Source of the DNA: Gammaproteobacteria bacterium
Lineage (GTDB): Bacteria; Pseudomonadota; Gammaproteobacteria; Ga0077536
Assembly (NCBI GenBank): GCA_024235015.1
Contig: JACKNG010000008.1
Span: 62,001 to 126,000 of the forward strand
DNA length: 64,000 nt
Direction of reading: 5' to 3'
Positions 18,401 through 27,364 of the stretch are shown piece by piece. Positions within the stretch are counted from its first letter, which is position 1, and every line of letters starts with the position of its first letter. The notes below the pieces were generated by a model. The model did not search any database, was not told where the DNA came from, and worked only from the letters and a program-made list of their open reading frames with translations. The position numbers and the translations under genes are program-made.

Positions 18401-18901
18401 GAAGTAACGATCACCGAGCAGTTCCTGCCAGAACAGCACGCGCTCACGCAGCTGCTGCGCGCGGCCCTCGCGCGCGAGCACGCCGAGGTCGCCGTGAATG
18501 CCGCCCGACAACACGATGAGGCCAGCCGTGGTCACCGGATTCAACCAGGCCTCGTCGACAATGGCGATACCGCCACGCTGGCCCTCGCGGTAGGCGCGCG
18601 TGAGCAGGCTGCTCAGCGCCCGGTAGCCGGCCACGTCCTGGCACAGGGCGACCACGCGGAACGGTTCGGTCGCCGGACTATCGCTGAGCCACAGGTCGGC
18701 GCCGACGATCGGCTTGAGGCCGGCGCCCTGGGCGGCGCGGTAGAACTTGGGCAGGGCGAAGACGTTGGCCTGGTCGGTCAGCGCGACGGCGCCCATGCCG
18801 AGTTCGACGCAACGCCGGGCCAGGCGCGGGATACGCACGGTGCTGTCGACCAGCGAGTACTCGCTGTGCAGGTGCAGATGGACGAAGCGCGGCGCGCTCA
18901 C
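15425..18901 (-). CDS. dnaE: DNA polymerase III subunit alpha
   Basis: A 1158-residue replicative polymerase catalytic subunit. It starts with GTG overlapping the rnhB stop. The N-terminal PHP domain begins FVHLHLHSEYSLVD; the polymerase core contains GPGRGSGAGSLAAF and the catalytic PDFDVDFCMDRRDEVIDY (Asp-x-Asp). A helix-hairpin-helix region and an OB-fold domain follow, and the C-terminus ends in the tau-binding region. Length matches the gammaproteobacterial DnaE1 (about 1160). The order lpxB-rnhB-dnaE-accA is conserved. Confidence 0.98.
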   Translation of the reverse strand: MSAPRFVHLHLHSEYSLVDSTVRIPRLARRCVELGMGAVALTDQANVFALPKFYRAAQGAGLKPIVGADLWLSDSPATEPFRVVALCQDVAGYRALSSLLTRAYREGQRGGIAIVDEAWLNPVTTAGLIVLSGGIHGDLGVLAREGRAQQLRERVLFWQELLGDRYFVELTRSGREGEQRYLDAALDVAAELEAPLVATNDVRFLGSEDFDAHEARVCIHQGRALADPRRPRDYSPEQYLRSEDEMCELFADLPSALENTVNIAMRCNLELRFGEYHLPEFPVAEEEAVEGVLIDKTERGLAQRFASGAVRRDIADPAVAEAYRKRLEIELDVIVKMGFSGYFLIVADFIAWAKEHGIPVGPGRGSGAGSLAAFALGITELDPLEYDLLFERFLNPERVSMPDFDVDFCMDRRDEVIDYVAARYGRDKVAQIITHGTMAAKAVLRDVGRVLGFPYGFVDQLAKLVPFDPQMTLTRALAEEPALKQRYDDEEDVRSIIDLALQLEGLARNAGRHAGGVVIAPSQLTDFMPLYCEQGSEGLVTQFDMGDVESIGLVKFDFLGLRTLTIIDWAIRDINRIRGETGLAPLDVLQLPLDDKVTFELVQNARTTAVFQLESRGMKELIKRLKPDSFEDMIALVALFRPGPLQSGMVDDFIDRKHGRAVVKYPHPDLEPILKPTYGVILYQEQVMQIARVLAGYTLGAADLLRRAMGKKKPEEMAKQREIFVSGAAANGIGEDDSSYIFDLMEKFAGYGFNKSHSAAYALVAYQTAWLKAHYPAAFMAAVLSADMDTTDKVVRLIEECRILGLEVVAPDVNRCGFRFGVADERTVRYGLGAVKGVGEAVITAIVEEREAQGPYRDLVDLCRRNAGRKINRRALEALIKAGALDCFGSSRPTLIAALDHVLQITEQHVKAEVSGQSDFFGLATTGETAGEEHGAALDLAALSEVREWTQEELLACEKETLGLYLSGHPIDRYRGELEAFSSCVLAELKPGRKRVAGLIMAVRVIKTRRGRIAIITLDDKTARVEATVYRDQFEAHMDKLVSDSIVVVEGNCDVDEFSGEYSLQCEDIMTLDEARNRLARAVVLNVTERELGNGFIATLQDVIESHGKGSCPVAIEYARADSRARLKLGEAWRVQLNDNLIDGLRRYLGEQQVHVEY

Positions 18902-19494
18902 GGGGCCGTGCGCTCCGCGAGTACCCGCCTGACCGGGGCATAGGAGCGCCTGTGCACGGGGCTCACCCCGGCCGCGTGCAGGGCGGCGAGATGTTGCCGG
19001 GTCGGGTACCCCTTGTGACGGTCGAAGCCGTATTGCGGGTAGCGCCGGTGCAGGTCGAGCATGATCCGATCACGTCGGACCTTGGCGAGGATCGAGGCGG
19101 CGCCGATGGCCGGTTCGCTGGCATCGCCGCCGACGATGGCGATCGCCGCGCAGCCGAGTTGCGGGCAGAACTTGCCGTCGATCAAGGCGCGGGCCGGGCG
19201 GCAGGGCAAGGCGGCGACCGCGCGCTGCATCGCCAGCAGGGTTGCATGATGGATATTGAGGCGATCGATCTCGTCGACCTCGGCCAGCCCCAGCCCCCAG
19301 GCGTGGGCGTCGCGCACGATGCACTCGAACAGCTGCTCGCGCTGGCGTTCGGTCTTGGCCTTGGAGTCACCGAGGCCGGCGATGGGCACCGCGCCGAGCA
19401 CCACCGCGGCCGCGACGACCGGGCCGGCCAGCGGCCCGCGGCCCGCCTCGTCGACGCCGACGACCAGCTCGTCGCCGTCGGCTGCAGGCCTCAC
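18898..19494 (-). CDS. rnhB: ribonuclease HII
   Basis: A 198-residue nuclease that cuts RNA in RNA-DNA hybrids and removes single misincorporated ribonucleotides. The family active-site motif GVDEAGRGPLAG is at residues 13-24, and ALIDG and SILAKVRRD lie further on. It starts with GTG overlapping the lpxB stop (GTGA) and its own stop overlaps the dnaE GTG, so lpxB, rnhB and dnaE are translationally coupled. Confidence 0.97.
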   Translation of the reverse strand: MRPAADGDELVVGVDEAGRGPLAGPVVAAAVVLGAVPIAGLGDSKAKTERQREQLFECIVRDAHAWGLGLAEVDEIDRLNIHHATLLAMQRAVAALPCRPARALIDGKFCPQLGCAAIAIVGGDASEPAIGAASILAKVRRDRIMLDLHRRYPQYGFDRHKGYPTRQHLAALHAAGVSPVHRRSYAPVRRVLAERTAP

Positions 19495-20636
19495 GTGCCG
19501 CTCCTGGCCAACCGGCTGACCACCTCGGCCGCGCGGCCGGCGGCGTCACGGCGCAATTCGCGATGCAAGGCACGGCTCGCGCGCACGAAGTCGGCGCGGC
19601 GCGCAGGCTGGTCGAACCAGGCCAGGGCCGCTTCGGCCAGGGCCGCGGGGGTGAGGGCGTTCTGCAGCAACTCCGGCACCAGATCCCGCTCGGCGAGGAT
19701 GTTCGGCAGGGCGATGCGCGGGATCTTCACCATGCTGCGGATTATATGGTAGCTGAGGCCGGCCATGCGGTAACCGACCACCATGGGGGTGGCGCAGAGC
19801 AAGGCTTCCAGCGTTACCGTGCCGGATGCGGCAAGGACCACGTCGGCGGCCGTAAGCACCTGATGTGACTGGCCCGTGACGACGATGGCCCCCATTCCCG
19901 CGAGGGCCGCGCGGGCCCGCCGGGCATGCGCCTCGTGGGCCGTACCGACAACCAGCCGGGTGTCCGGCCGGCACTCGCGGACGATGCGGGCGGCGGCCAC
20001 GAACGGCTCCAGCAGCTGTGCCAGCTCCTGGCTGCGGCTGCCCGGCATGAGGGCCAGCACCGGCTGCGCCACGCCCAGCCCGAGGGCCTGGCGCGCGGCC
20101 GGCCGATCGGGTTCCAGCGGCAGCTGGTCGGCGAGCGGGTGGCCGACGAACTCGGTCGGAATACCCCGTTGCGAGAAGAAATCGACTTCGAAGGGAAACA
20201 ACGCGAGCAGACGATCGACTGCGCGACGGATATCGACAGCGCGTCCTTCGCGCCACGCCCAGGCCTGCGGGCAGACCCAGTGCACGGTGCACACGCCGGC
20301 CGCCTTGAGCCGCCGTTCCAGCCCGAGGTTGAAATCGGGTACGTCGATACCGACGACGACGTCCGGGCGCGCCGCGAGCAGCTGGTCACCGAGTCGGTTG
20401 CGCAGGGACCACAGCCGGGGATAGGCGCGCACGACCTCGACCAGTCCCATCACCGAGAGGTCCTCCGCCCGCGCCAGTGCCTGGCAGCCGTGGGCACGCA
20501 TCGCGGGACCGGCCATGCCGAAAGCCGCGGCGAGTTCACCCCGTTCGCGCAGCGCCGCGAGCAGTGCCGCACCGAGGCGGTCGCCGGAGACCTCGCCCGC
20601 GACCAGGCCGATGCGCAGTCCGCCGTCGGTGCTCAT
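19491..20636 (-). CDS. lpxB: lipid-A-disaccharide synthase
   Basis: A 381-residue GT19 glycosyltransferase that joins UDP-2,3-diacylglucosamine and lipid X to form the lipid A disaccharide at the inner membrane. Recognised by GEVSGDRLGAALL at the N-terminus, IGIDVPDFNL-type spacing, PQAWAWREGR, and ALMPGSRSQEL in the donor-binding half. It follows lpxA with a 70-bp gap and overlaps rnhB. Confidence 0.97.
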   Translation of the reverse strand: MSTDGGLRIGLVAGEVSGDRLGAALLAALRERGELAAAFGMAGPAMRAHGCQALARAEDLSVMGLVEVVRAYPRLWSLRNRLGDQLLAARPDVVVGIDVPDFNLGLERRLKAAGVCTVHWVCPQAWAWREGRAVDIRRAVDRLLALFPFEVDFFSQRGIPTEFVGHPLADQLPLEPDRPAARQALGLGVAQPVLALMPGSRSQELAQLLEPFVAAARIVRECRPDTRLVVGTAHEAHARRARAALAGMGAIVVTGQSHQVLTAADVVLAASGTVTLEALLCATPMVVGYRMAGLSYHIIRSMVKIPRIALPNILAERDLVPELLQNALTPAALAEAALAWFDQPARRADFVRASRALHRELRRDAAGRAAEVVSRLARSGT

Positions 20637-20706
20637 CGCGCGCTTCGCGTGGGGCCGGACAGCGCTGCCGCCTTCACCCCGTCATGCGCCGACGCGCCGC
20701 GCGCCG

Positions 20707-21483
20707 TCAGCGCACGATGCCGCGCGGAGATGCGCTGATGAACTTCAACATGGCAGCGGCATGCGGACATTCACGAGCCTCGTCGGCGATGATCTCGAGC
20801 GCTTGCTCGAGCCGGTTGCCCTGGCGATAGAGTGCACGGAAGCAGCGCTTGAGACGGGCGATGGTGTCGGCATCGACGCCCCGGCGCCGCAGGCCGACGC
20901 TGTTGATCGTGCGCGGTCGCGCAGTATTGCCGTTGACGATGACGAACGGTGGCACGTCGCGTACGACGATGGCGGCGATCGCCGTGAAACACCCCTCGCC
21001 CAGCCGGCAGAACTGGTGGACCCCGGTAAAGCCGCCGAGGATGACGTGATCCTGGATCTCGACGTGGCCGGCGAGCGTGCTGTTGTTGGCGAACACCGTG
21101 TGGTTGCCGATGTGGCAATCGTGGGCGATGTGACAGTACGCCATCACCCAGTTGTCGTCACCGATGGTGGTCGCACCACCGCCGCCGTGCGTACCGCGGT
21201 TGATGCTGCAGTATTCGCGAAACGTATTGCCGTTGCCGATCTGCAGCAGGGACTGCCCGGCCTGCGGGTCGAACTTCTTGTCCTGCGGTGCAGTGCCGAT
21301 GGCACAGAAGGCGTGGATGTGGTTGTCGGCACCGATCACCGTCGGCCCTTCGACGACGCTGTGGGCATCCACGCGACTGCGCGCACCGATGGTCACGCCG
21401 GGCCCGATACGTACCCAGGGACCAATCTCGGCGTCAGCGGCGACCTCCGCGCGCGGGTCGACGTCGGCCCGGGGATCGATCAT
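20707..21483 (-). CDS. lpxA: acyl-ACP-UDP-GlcNAc O-acyltransferase
   Basis: A 258-residue left-handed beta-helix enzyme that attaches a 3-hydroxyacyl chain to UDP-GlcNAc, the first step of lipid A synthesis. Hexapeptide repeats run through most of its length, the catalytic His lies in YCHIAHDCHIGNH, and a helical C-terminal domain follows. Its ATG overlaps the fabZ stop by 4 bp. Confidence 0.97.
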   Translation of the reverse strand: MIDPRADVDPRAEVAADAEIGPWVRIGPGVTIGARSRVDAHSVVEGPTVIGADNHIHAFCAIGTAPQDKKFDPQAGQSLLQIGNGNTFREYCSINRGTHGGGGATTIGDDNWVMAYCHIAHDCHIGNHTVFANNSTLAGHVEIQDHVILGGFTGVHQFCRLGEGCFTAIAAIVVRDVPPFVIVNGNTARPRTINSVGLRRRGVDADTIARLKRCFRALYRQGNRLEQALEIIADEARECPHAAAMLKFISASPRGIVR

Positions 21484-21929
21484 GGGTTCGCCGACCGTTC
21501 GGTCGTCATGAATTCAGCCGTCGCCACGACCTGCCCGTCGACCCGGGCTTCAGCCTCGAAGCGGTAGATGCCGCGCATCTGCCGGGACAGGTGCGCCTCG
21601 ATGAGGAGTTGGTCGCCTGCCGTCACCGGGCGCTTGAAGCGCGCCTTGTCGATGCCGACGAGGTAGTAGACGTTGCCCGACTCGCTACAGGCCTGGTTGG
21701 AATAGAACGCCAGCATGCCGGTCGCCTGCGCCATCGACTCCAGGATCAGCACACCCGGCATGATGGGATGGCCGGGGAAATGACCCTGGAAGAACGGCTC
21801 GTTGATCGACACGTTCTTGAGCGCCCGGATGAATTCGAACGGGCGGTACTCGAGGATCCGGTCGATGAGCAGAAACGGGTACCGATGCGGCAGCGTCTGC
21901 AGGATCTTGCTTATCGAGAGATCGTCCAT
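21480..21929 (-). CDS. fabZ: 3-hydroxyacyl-ACP dehydratase FabZ
   Basis: A hot-dog-fold dehydratase of 149 residues from ATG 21929 that removes water from 3-hydroxyacyl-ACP in fatty-acid elongation. Motifs: LPHRYPFLLIDR with the catalytic His, GHFPGHPIMPGVLILESMAQA with the catalytic Glu. An in-frame ATG at 21965 would add 12 residues; 21929 aligns better with family N-termini. It lies between lpxD and lpxA and overlaps lpxA. Confidence 0.96.
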   Translation of the reverse strand: MDDLSISKILQTLPHRYPFLLIDRILEYRPFEFIRALKNVSINEPFFQGHFPGHPIMPGVLILESMAQATGMLAFYSNQACSESGNVYYLVGIDKARFKRPVTAGDQLLIEAHLSRQMRGIYRFEAEARVDGQVVATAEFMTTERSANP

Positions 21930-21995
21930 ACCGTTCCGTAGCAGGCTGCGATCGTGCGCCGCCATCTTCGCGACGGGCCTGGCCGCCTGCGCAAT

Positions 21996-22988
21996 CTAGT
22001 CGAGCTGTTCGAGCCCATCCCCACGGGCCGCGGCGCGTCGCAGCCGTGCCACCTGGCGCCACCACCGTTGGCGTGGCTGCGCCGGCCAACTGCCGGCATA
22101 GGACGCACCTGCGCGGGTGATGCTGGTGGGCACCATACTCATCGCCGCGATCGTGACGCCGTCGGCAATCACCACCCCCTCTCCGATGCCCGCCATACCG
22201 CCGATGCGGCAGTCGCGCCCGATGCGCGCCGCGCCGGCGACCGCGGTATGGCCGGCGATCGCCGTGCCTGCGCCGACCGCCGCATCATGTCCGATCAGTA
22301 CGTGACTGTCGAGCACGCACCCGGCACCGATGACGGTGTCGCCGAACACGCCGGCGTGGATTACGGCGTGGGCGAGGATCTCGACGTCGTCGCCAATCGC
22401 GACCGCGCCGAACGTCGGCACGCGGCGCCAGCTTGCACCGTCGCGCACGAACGCGAAGGCGTCGGTACCGATGACCACGTTGGCACCGAGGCGTACGCGG
22501 TTACCCACCGAGACGCCTTCGCCGATGACCGCTCCCGCGCCGATCCGACAGTAGCTGCCGATGCGTACGCCGGTGGCGATGCTCGCCCCGTTCTCGATTA
22601 CCGTGCCGGTATCGACCACGGCATCCGGCGCAACCGCGCACCCCGGCGCGAAAACCCCTGCGCTGCGGTCCGGGGCGGACTGCTCGGCATCGTTCTGCGC
22701 GCGACGCCACACCGGGAGAAATTCCGCCGCGCGGGCACAGGCCAGGGCGAGATTTTCGACCACGATTGCAGGGCTTCCGACCACCAGTGCACCCCGGTGG
22801 CGCGCCTCGGTCAGAATTCCGCCACAGGCAGTCGCACGCAACGCGTCGTTCCGGCCACGCACGTAGGTCAGCAAGGTCGGCGCCGCCAGTTGCGGCGGCA
22901 CCAGTGCATGCAAGGGGTTCTCGGCGTACTCCAGTTCCAGCAGTCGACCGTCGACGAAGCGGGCGAGGTCACCCAGTCGGCAAGCCAT
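21996..22988 (-). CDS. lpxD: UDP-3-O-(3-hydroxyacyl)glucosamine N-acyltransferase
   Basis: A 330-residue enzyme adding the second acyl chain in lipid A synthesis. An N-terminal uridine-binding domain is followed by a long run of hexapeptide repeats; the catalytic His is in LIGHDAAVG, aligned with the family LIQIAHN segment. The C-terminus is short, basic and Trp/Arg-rich. Placed between skp and fabZ as expected. Confidence 0.96.
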   Translation of the reverse strand: MACRLGDLARFVDGRLLELEYAENPLHALVPPQLAAPTLLTYVRGRNDALRATACGGILTEARHRGALVVGSPAIVVENLALACARAAEFLPVWRRAQNDAEQSAPDRSAGVFAPGCAVAPDAVVDTGTVIENGASIATGVRIGSYCRIGAGAVIGEGVSVGNRVRLGANVVIGTDAFAFVRDGASWRRVPTFGAVAIGDDVEILAHAVIHAGVFGDTVIGAGCVLDSHVLIGHDAAVGAGTAIAGHTAVAGAARIGRDCRIGGMAGIGEGVVIADGVTIAAMSMVPTSITRAGASYAGSWPAQPRQRWWRQVARLRRAAARGDGLEQLD

Positions 22989-23045
22989 CGCCGTTCGACC
23001 TGCCGGGCGGGCTCGCGATCGATGCCCGCGCCGACACGGGTGAGA

Positions 23046-23558
23046 CTACTTGCCGCCCTTGAGCTTCTCGATCAGCGCGTCGGTGACGTCGTGCTTCTCG
23101 TCCATGTACAGCACCCCGTTACCGAAGATGACGTCGAAGTTGTTGCTCTTGCCGAACTTGACGATGGCCTCGGCGATCTCCTGCTGGATCTTGGCCATCT
23201 CCTCGTTACGGCGGAAGTTGACGTCTTCCTGGAACTCCTGCGTATCGCGCTTGAGGTCGCGACGCTTGTTGACGATATCGCGCTCGATACGGCCGCGCTC
23301 GGTCTCGCTCATGATCGCGCCGTCCTTCTGCAACCGGTCCTCGAGTTCCTTGAGGTCTTTTTGCGCCGCAACAAGATCGCGATCGCGCGTGGCGAACTCC
23401 TTCTCGAGCTTCTTGCGTGCGGCGTCGGCCTGCGGCGCGGCCTCGATGACGCGCGGCACGTTGACGACGCCGATCTTGTAGTCCGCCGCGAATACCGCCG
23501 GTGCGGTCGCCAGCAACAGCGTCATCGACGCCAACAGAACAGTGATTCGTCTAGCCAA
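23046..23558 (-). CDS. skp: Skp/OmpH periplasmic chaperone
   Basis: A 170-residue periplasmic chaperone for unfolded outer-membrane proteins. It has a signal peptide (MARRITVLLAS to VFAADYKIG) and a long charged coiled-coil middle forming the trimer's arms. I prefer the TTG start at 23558: a GGAG Shine-Dalgarno lies 7 bases upstream and the signal peptide then begins correctly. Starting at the ATG at 23600 would place 14 odd residues before the signal peptide. It follows bamA, whose products it serves. Confidence 0.93.
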   Translation of the reverse strand: MARRITVLLASMTLLLATAPAVFAADYKIGVVNVPRVIEAAPQADAARKKLEKEFATRDRDLVAAQKDLKELEDRLQKDGAIMSETERGRIERDIVNKRRDLKRDTQEFQEDVNFRRNEEMAKIQQEIAEAIVKFGKSNNFDVIFGNGVLYMDEKHDVTDALIEKLKGGK

Positions 23559-23687
23559 GGCAGTACTCCAGTGCTTGAGGTAGCGACAATCGTCGACCAC
23601 GGATCATGAAGCATCGACGGCGGCGATGGCAATGCGTCTCGCGCCGGCGAAGCCGGTTGGTGGAACAGTCATCGTGCGCGGCACGGC

Positions 23688-25979
23688 TCAGAAGGTCGCG
23701 CCGAAGTTGAACTGGAAGCGCTGGATCTCGTCACCGCTCTGGTCGTTGAACGGCTGGGCGAAACTCACCGACAGCAGCCCGAACGGGGACATCCAGATAC
23801 CCGACACGCCAACGGACATGCGCATATCGCCCAGATCCACGTCCTGCTCGGAAGTGTAGACGTTACCGGCGTCAAAGAAACCCGACACGCGTACGGACTT
23901 CAGGTCTTCGAGGAAGGGTACCGGCAGGATGACCTCGGCATTGCCGACCAGCGACACGTTGCCACCGAGTGCACGGCCGAAGATGTCTTCCGGGCCGAGA
24001 GAGTTTTCTTCGTAACCACGTACCGTGCGCGGGCCACCGGCGTAGAAATTCTCGAAGAACGGTAGCTCGGTGGTGTCGCCGTAGCTGTCGCCGTAGCCGA
24101 CCAGGCCTTTCAGCAGCAGCGTGTAGTTGCGCGCCAGCGGGATGAACACGCGCGAGTCATACTCGATCTTCCAGTAACGGAGGTCGCCGCCGGGCGTCGT
24201 CATCTGCCCGATGATCCGCTGCAGCACACCGCGGTCGGGGAAAATCGCCGCGTTGCGGGTGTCGTAGGAGAACGAACTCTGCAGGCGGATGATGTCGTAC
24301 TTGTTGCCCTCGCGCAGCAGGAACTGCGCGATGATGGGATCGAGGAACAGTGGATTGGTGTTGATCTCGGTCGACTCGTAGGAGACGCCGACATTGACGA
24401 AGTGGAACTCGGTGATCGGCACGCCGAAGGTCATGCCGCCGGAAATCGTCTTGGTGTCGTAGCGGACGACGTTGGTATTACCCGCGTCGGTCTCGCTGTA
24501 GGTCACGTCGAAGCCGCGCGACACGCCGTCGATCGACCAGTAAGGATTCATGTAACCGAGGCGGAAGGTGCGGTTGATCTCGCTGTTGTTGAACGCGAAG
24601 CTCACGCTCTTGCCGCTGCCGAGGAAGTTGTCCTGGGTGACGTTGGTATTGAAGATGATACCGGCGGACTGCGAGAAGCCGAGACCCAGCAGGAGGTTGC
24701 CGGATGGGCGCTCCTTGACCGTGAAGTTGACGTCGACCTGGTCGGTGGTCCCGGGTACGGCGGGCGTTTCCACGCTGACGTCCTCGAAGTAACCGAGGCG
24801 TCGCAACCGCACTTTTGAACGATCGATACGGGTGGTCGAAATCCATCCCCCTTCCATCTGGCGCATTTCGCGCCGCAGCACCTCGTCGCGCGTCTTGGCA
24901 TTGCCGAAGAAGTTGATGCGGCGGACGTAGACCCGCTGGCCGGGATCGACGAAATAGGTGATGTCGGCGACGCGCCGCTCCTCGTCGATGTCCGGAATGG
25001 CGTTGACGTTGGCGAAGGCATAACCCTCGTTGCCGAGCCGATCGGTCAGGTTCTTGCTCGTGGCGGTGAGGGCCTTGCGCGAGAAGATCATCCCCTTGCG
25101 CGTGTAGACCAGCCGGAACAGGTCTTCCGGCTCGACGATCAGGGTACCGGCCAGCTTGACGTCGCCGACGGTGAACTTGTCGCCCTCGGTGACATTGATG
25201 GTGATGTAGACGTCGGCCTTGTCCGGCGTAATCGACACCTGGGTCGAGTCGACCGAGAAATTGATGTAACCGTTATCGAGGTAGAGCGAACGCAGCGATT
25301 CGAGGTCGCCCGACAACTTCTGTTTCGAATACTGGTCGTCCTTGGTGAACCAGCTCAGCCAGTTCGGCGTGCTGAGGTCGAACAGCTTGAGGATCTCTTC
25401 GTCGGGAAAAGCCTCGTTGCCGATGATGTTGATCTGCTTGATGCGCGCCGCTTCGCCTTCGATGATGGTGAACGCGACCTCGACGGCCTTGTCGTCGATG
25501 TTGATCACTTCGTGGTCGATGCGCACGCCGTACTTACCGTTGGCGTAGTACTGGCGCTTGAGTTCCTGCAAGACCTTGTCGAGCTTGGCCTCGTTGAAGA
25601 CCTCGCCCTTGGCGAAACCGATCTCCTTCAGGCCCTCGACGAGATCATCGGTCTTGATCGCCTTGTTGCCCTCGAAGGTGAGGTCGGCGATGGTTTCGCG
25701 CTCGACCACGACCACCACGAGGACGTCACCGTCGCGCTCGAGGCGGACGTCCTTGAAGAAACCGGTCTTGAACAGGGCGCGTACGGCGTCGCGGCTGCGG
25801 GTGTCGTCGACGGTGTCGCCGACGCTGATCGGAAGGTAGTTGAAGACCGCACCCGGCGAGATGCGTTCGAGTCCCTCGACACGGATGTCGTCGACGATGA
25901 ATGAGTCAGCTGCCTGGACCCCCGCCCCCCACAGCATGCACATGACGACGACCGCGCCTGCAATCAAGGCTCTCAGCAT
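23688..25979 (-). CDS. bamA: BamA outer-membrane protein assembly factor
   Basis: A 763-residue Omp85 protein that inserts beta-barrels into the outer membrane. Signal peptide to VQA-ADSF, then five POTRA domains (first: IRVEGLERISPGAVF), then a C-terminal 16-strand barrel with VRGYEENSLGP (loop 6 VRGF/Y motif) and a final aromatic strand ending FGATF. Located between rseP and skp as usual in gammaproteobacteria. Confidence 0.98.
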   Translation of the reverse strand: MLRALIAGAVVVMCMLWGAGVQAADSFIVDDIRVEGLERISPGAVFNYLPISVGDTVDDTRSRDAVRALFKTGFFKDVRLERDGDVLVVVVVERETIADLTFEGNKAIKTDDLVEGLKEIGFAKGEVFNEAKLDKVLQELKRQYYANGKYGVRIDHEVINIDDKAVEVAFTIIEGEAARIKQINIIGNEAFPDEEILKLFDLSTPNWLSWFTKDDQYSKQKLSGDLESLRSLYLDNGYINFSVDSTQVSITPDKADVYITINVTEGDKFTVGDVKLAGTLIVEPEDLFRLVYTRKGMIFSRKALTATSKNLTDRLGNEGYAFANVNAIPDIDEERRVADITYFVDPGQRVYVRRINFFGNAKTRDEVLRREMRQMEGGWISTTRIDRSKVRLRRLGYFEDVSVETPAVPGTTDQVDVNFTVKERPSGNLLLGLGFSQSAGIIFNTNVTQDNFLGSGKSVSFAFNNSEINRTFRLGYMNPYWSIDGVSRGFDVTYSETDAGNTNVVRYDTKTISGGMTFGVPITEFHFVNVGVSYESTEINTNPLFLDPIIAQFLLREGNKYDIIRLQSSFSYDTRNAAIFPDRGVLQRIIGQMTTPGGDLRYWKIEYDSRVFIPLARNYTLLLKGLVGYGDSYGDTTELPFFENFYAGGPRTVRGYEENSLGPEDIFGRALGGNVSLVGNAEVILPVPFLEDLKSVRVSGFFDAGNVYTSEQDVDLGDMRMSVGVSGIWMSPFGLLSVSFAQPFNDQSGDEIQRFQFNFGATF

Positions 25980-26011
25980 AAAGTTCTTGTTTTTTAATCC
26001 GTCACCAGCGT

Positions 26012-27364
26012 TCAAAGCATGCGCAGGATGTCGTTGTAGACGGCGAGCCCCATGAGCCCCAACAACATCACCAGCCCGATCTGCTGTCCGTACGCTTGTA
26101 CGGTTTCCGATACCGGCCGGCGCGTCACGGATTCTATCAGGTAATACAGCAGGTGTCCGCCATCGAGGAGCGGGATCGGCAGCAGATTGAGCACGCCGAG
26201 GCTCACACTGACCAGGGCGAGGAACTCGACGAAGCGCGCGAAGCCCAGCCGGGCCGATGCGCCGGCATAGTGAGCAATGCTGATCGGGCCGCTGAGATTG
26301 CGTACCGACGCCTCGCCCGTGACCATCTTGAGCAGGAACTTGCCGGTCGTCTTGGTCATCTCCCAGGTCCGCTCGGCGCCACCGGCGAGCGCCTCCAGCG
26401 GCCCGTAGCGTTCGATACCGACCGCCATCGGTGGCAAGTCGTCCGGGATGTGCACCTCGGCGCCGATGCGACCAATCGCCGTACCGCTCTCCTCGTCGCG
26501 GCGCGGCGTCAGTTCGATGCCCAGCGTTTCGCCCCCGCGTCGTACTTCCACCGCCAGGGTGCGCGCGGGATTGTCGCGGATCAGCGCCACCCAGTCGGCC
26601 CAGTCGGTGATCGGCTTGCCATCGGTACTCAGGACGAGATCGCCGGCACGCAGGCCGGCTGCGGCCGCCGGCTCGCCTGGCACGACGCGCTCGATGCGTG
26701 GCGGAATCGTGGCTCGTTCCGGGGTCACGCCGATTTCGGACAGGAAGTCGCCCTCGCCGAGATCGTCGATGGTGAGGCCCTGGAAATCGAGCACCGCGGT
26801 GCGCTCGCGGTTGCCTTCGCGCACCGTCACGGTGACGCTGGAGCCATCCAGGATGGCGTCCAGCGCACGCCGGAACACGCCGTCCCAGGTTGCGGTCGCA
26901 CGGCCGTCGATCGCCGTGATCTCGCTGCCGGCGCGTAGGCCCGCCCGCGCGGCGATGGAACCCGCTTCGACGTCGCCGATGATCGGCCGTGGCCCGCTGA
27001 CGCCGATGACCAGCGTCAGCCAGTAGGCGGCGAAGGCGAGCAGGAAGTTCGCCAGCGGGCCCGCCGCGACGACCGCGATGCGGGTACCGAGTGGCTGGCG
27101 ATTGAAAGCCCGCGCGAGTTCGTGCTCGGCCACCTCGCCCTCGCGTTCGTCGAGCATCTTGACGTAACCGCCGAGCGGGACGGCCGCCACCGCGAATTCG
27201 GTCTCGCCGCGTTGCCGCGACCACACCACCGGCCCGAAGCCGAGCGAAAAGCGCAGGATCTTCACGCCCAGGCGCCGCGCCACCCAGTAGTGGCCGAACT
27301 CGTGCACGGCAACGAGGATGCCGAGCGCCAGCACGAATGCCAGGAGGGTCTGGATCGTGGCCAT
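26012..27364 (-). CDS. rseP: RseP site-2 intramembrane zinc protease
   Basis: A 450-residue inner-membrane protease that cuts anti-sigma factor RseA in the sigma-E envelope stress response and removes leftover signal peptides. The zinc motif HEFGH is at residues 21-25, two PDZ domains lie in the periplasmic loop, and the second active-site motif LLDGGH is near the C-terminus. Its ATG overlaps the dxr stop (ATGA). Confidence 0.97.
   Translation of the reverse strand: MATIQTLLAFVLALGILVAVHEFGHYWVARRLGVKILRFSLGFGPVVWSRQRGETEFAVAAVPLGGYVKMLDEREGEVAEHELARAFNRQPLGTRIAVVAAGPLANFLLAFAAYWLTLVIGVSGPRPIIGDVEAGSIAARAGLRAGSEITAIDGRATATWDGVFRRALDAILDGSSVTVTVREGNRERTAVLDFQGLTIDDLGEGDFLSEIGVTPERATIPPRIERVVPGEPAAAAGLRAGDLVLSTDGKPITDWADWVALIRDNPARTLAVEVRRGGETLGIELTPRRDEESGTAIGRIGAEVHIPDDLPPMAVGIERYGPLEALAGGAERTWEMTKTTGKFLLKMVTGEASVRNLSGPISIAHYAGASARLGFARFVEFLALVSVSLGVLNLLPIPLLDGGHLLYYLIESVTRRPVSETVQAYGQQIGLVMLLGLMGLAVYNDILRML

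Noticed and set aside
15188..18943. Very long open frame on the plus strand opposite dnaE
   Set aside because: It mirrors codon positions of a high-GC essential gene on the other strand, has no recognisable domain, and dnaE is certain. Similar shadow frames occur opposite glnD, bamA and other genes.
23688..27224. Apparent long bamA frame running back through rseP
   Set aside because: The extension lies inside rseP in another frame; the signal peptide at 25979 marks the true bamA start.
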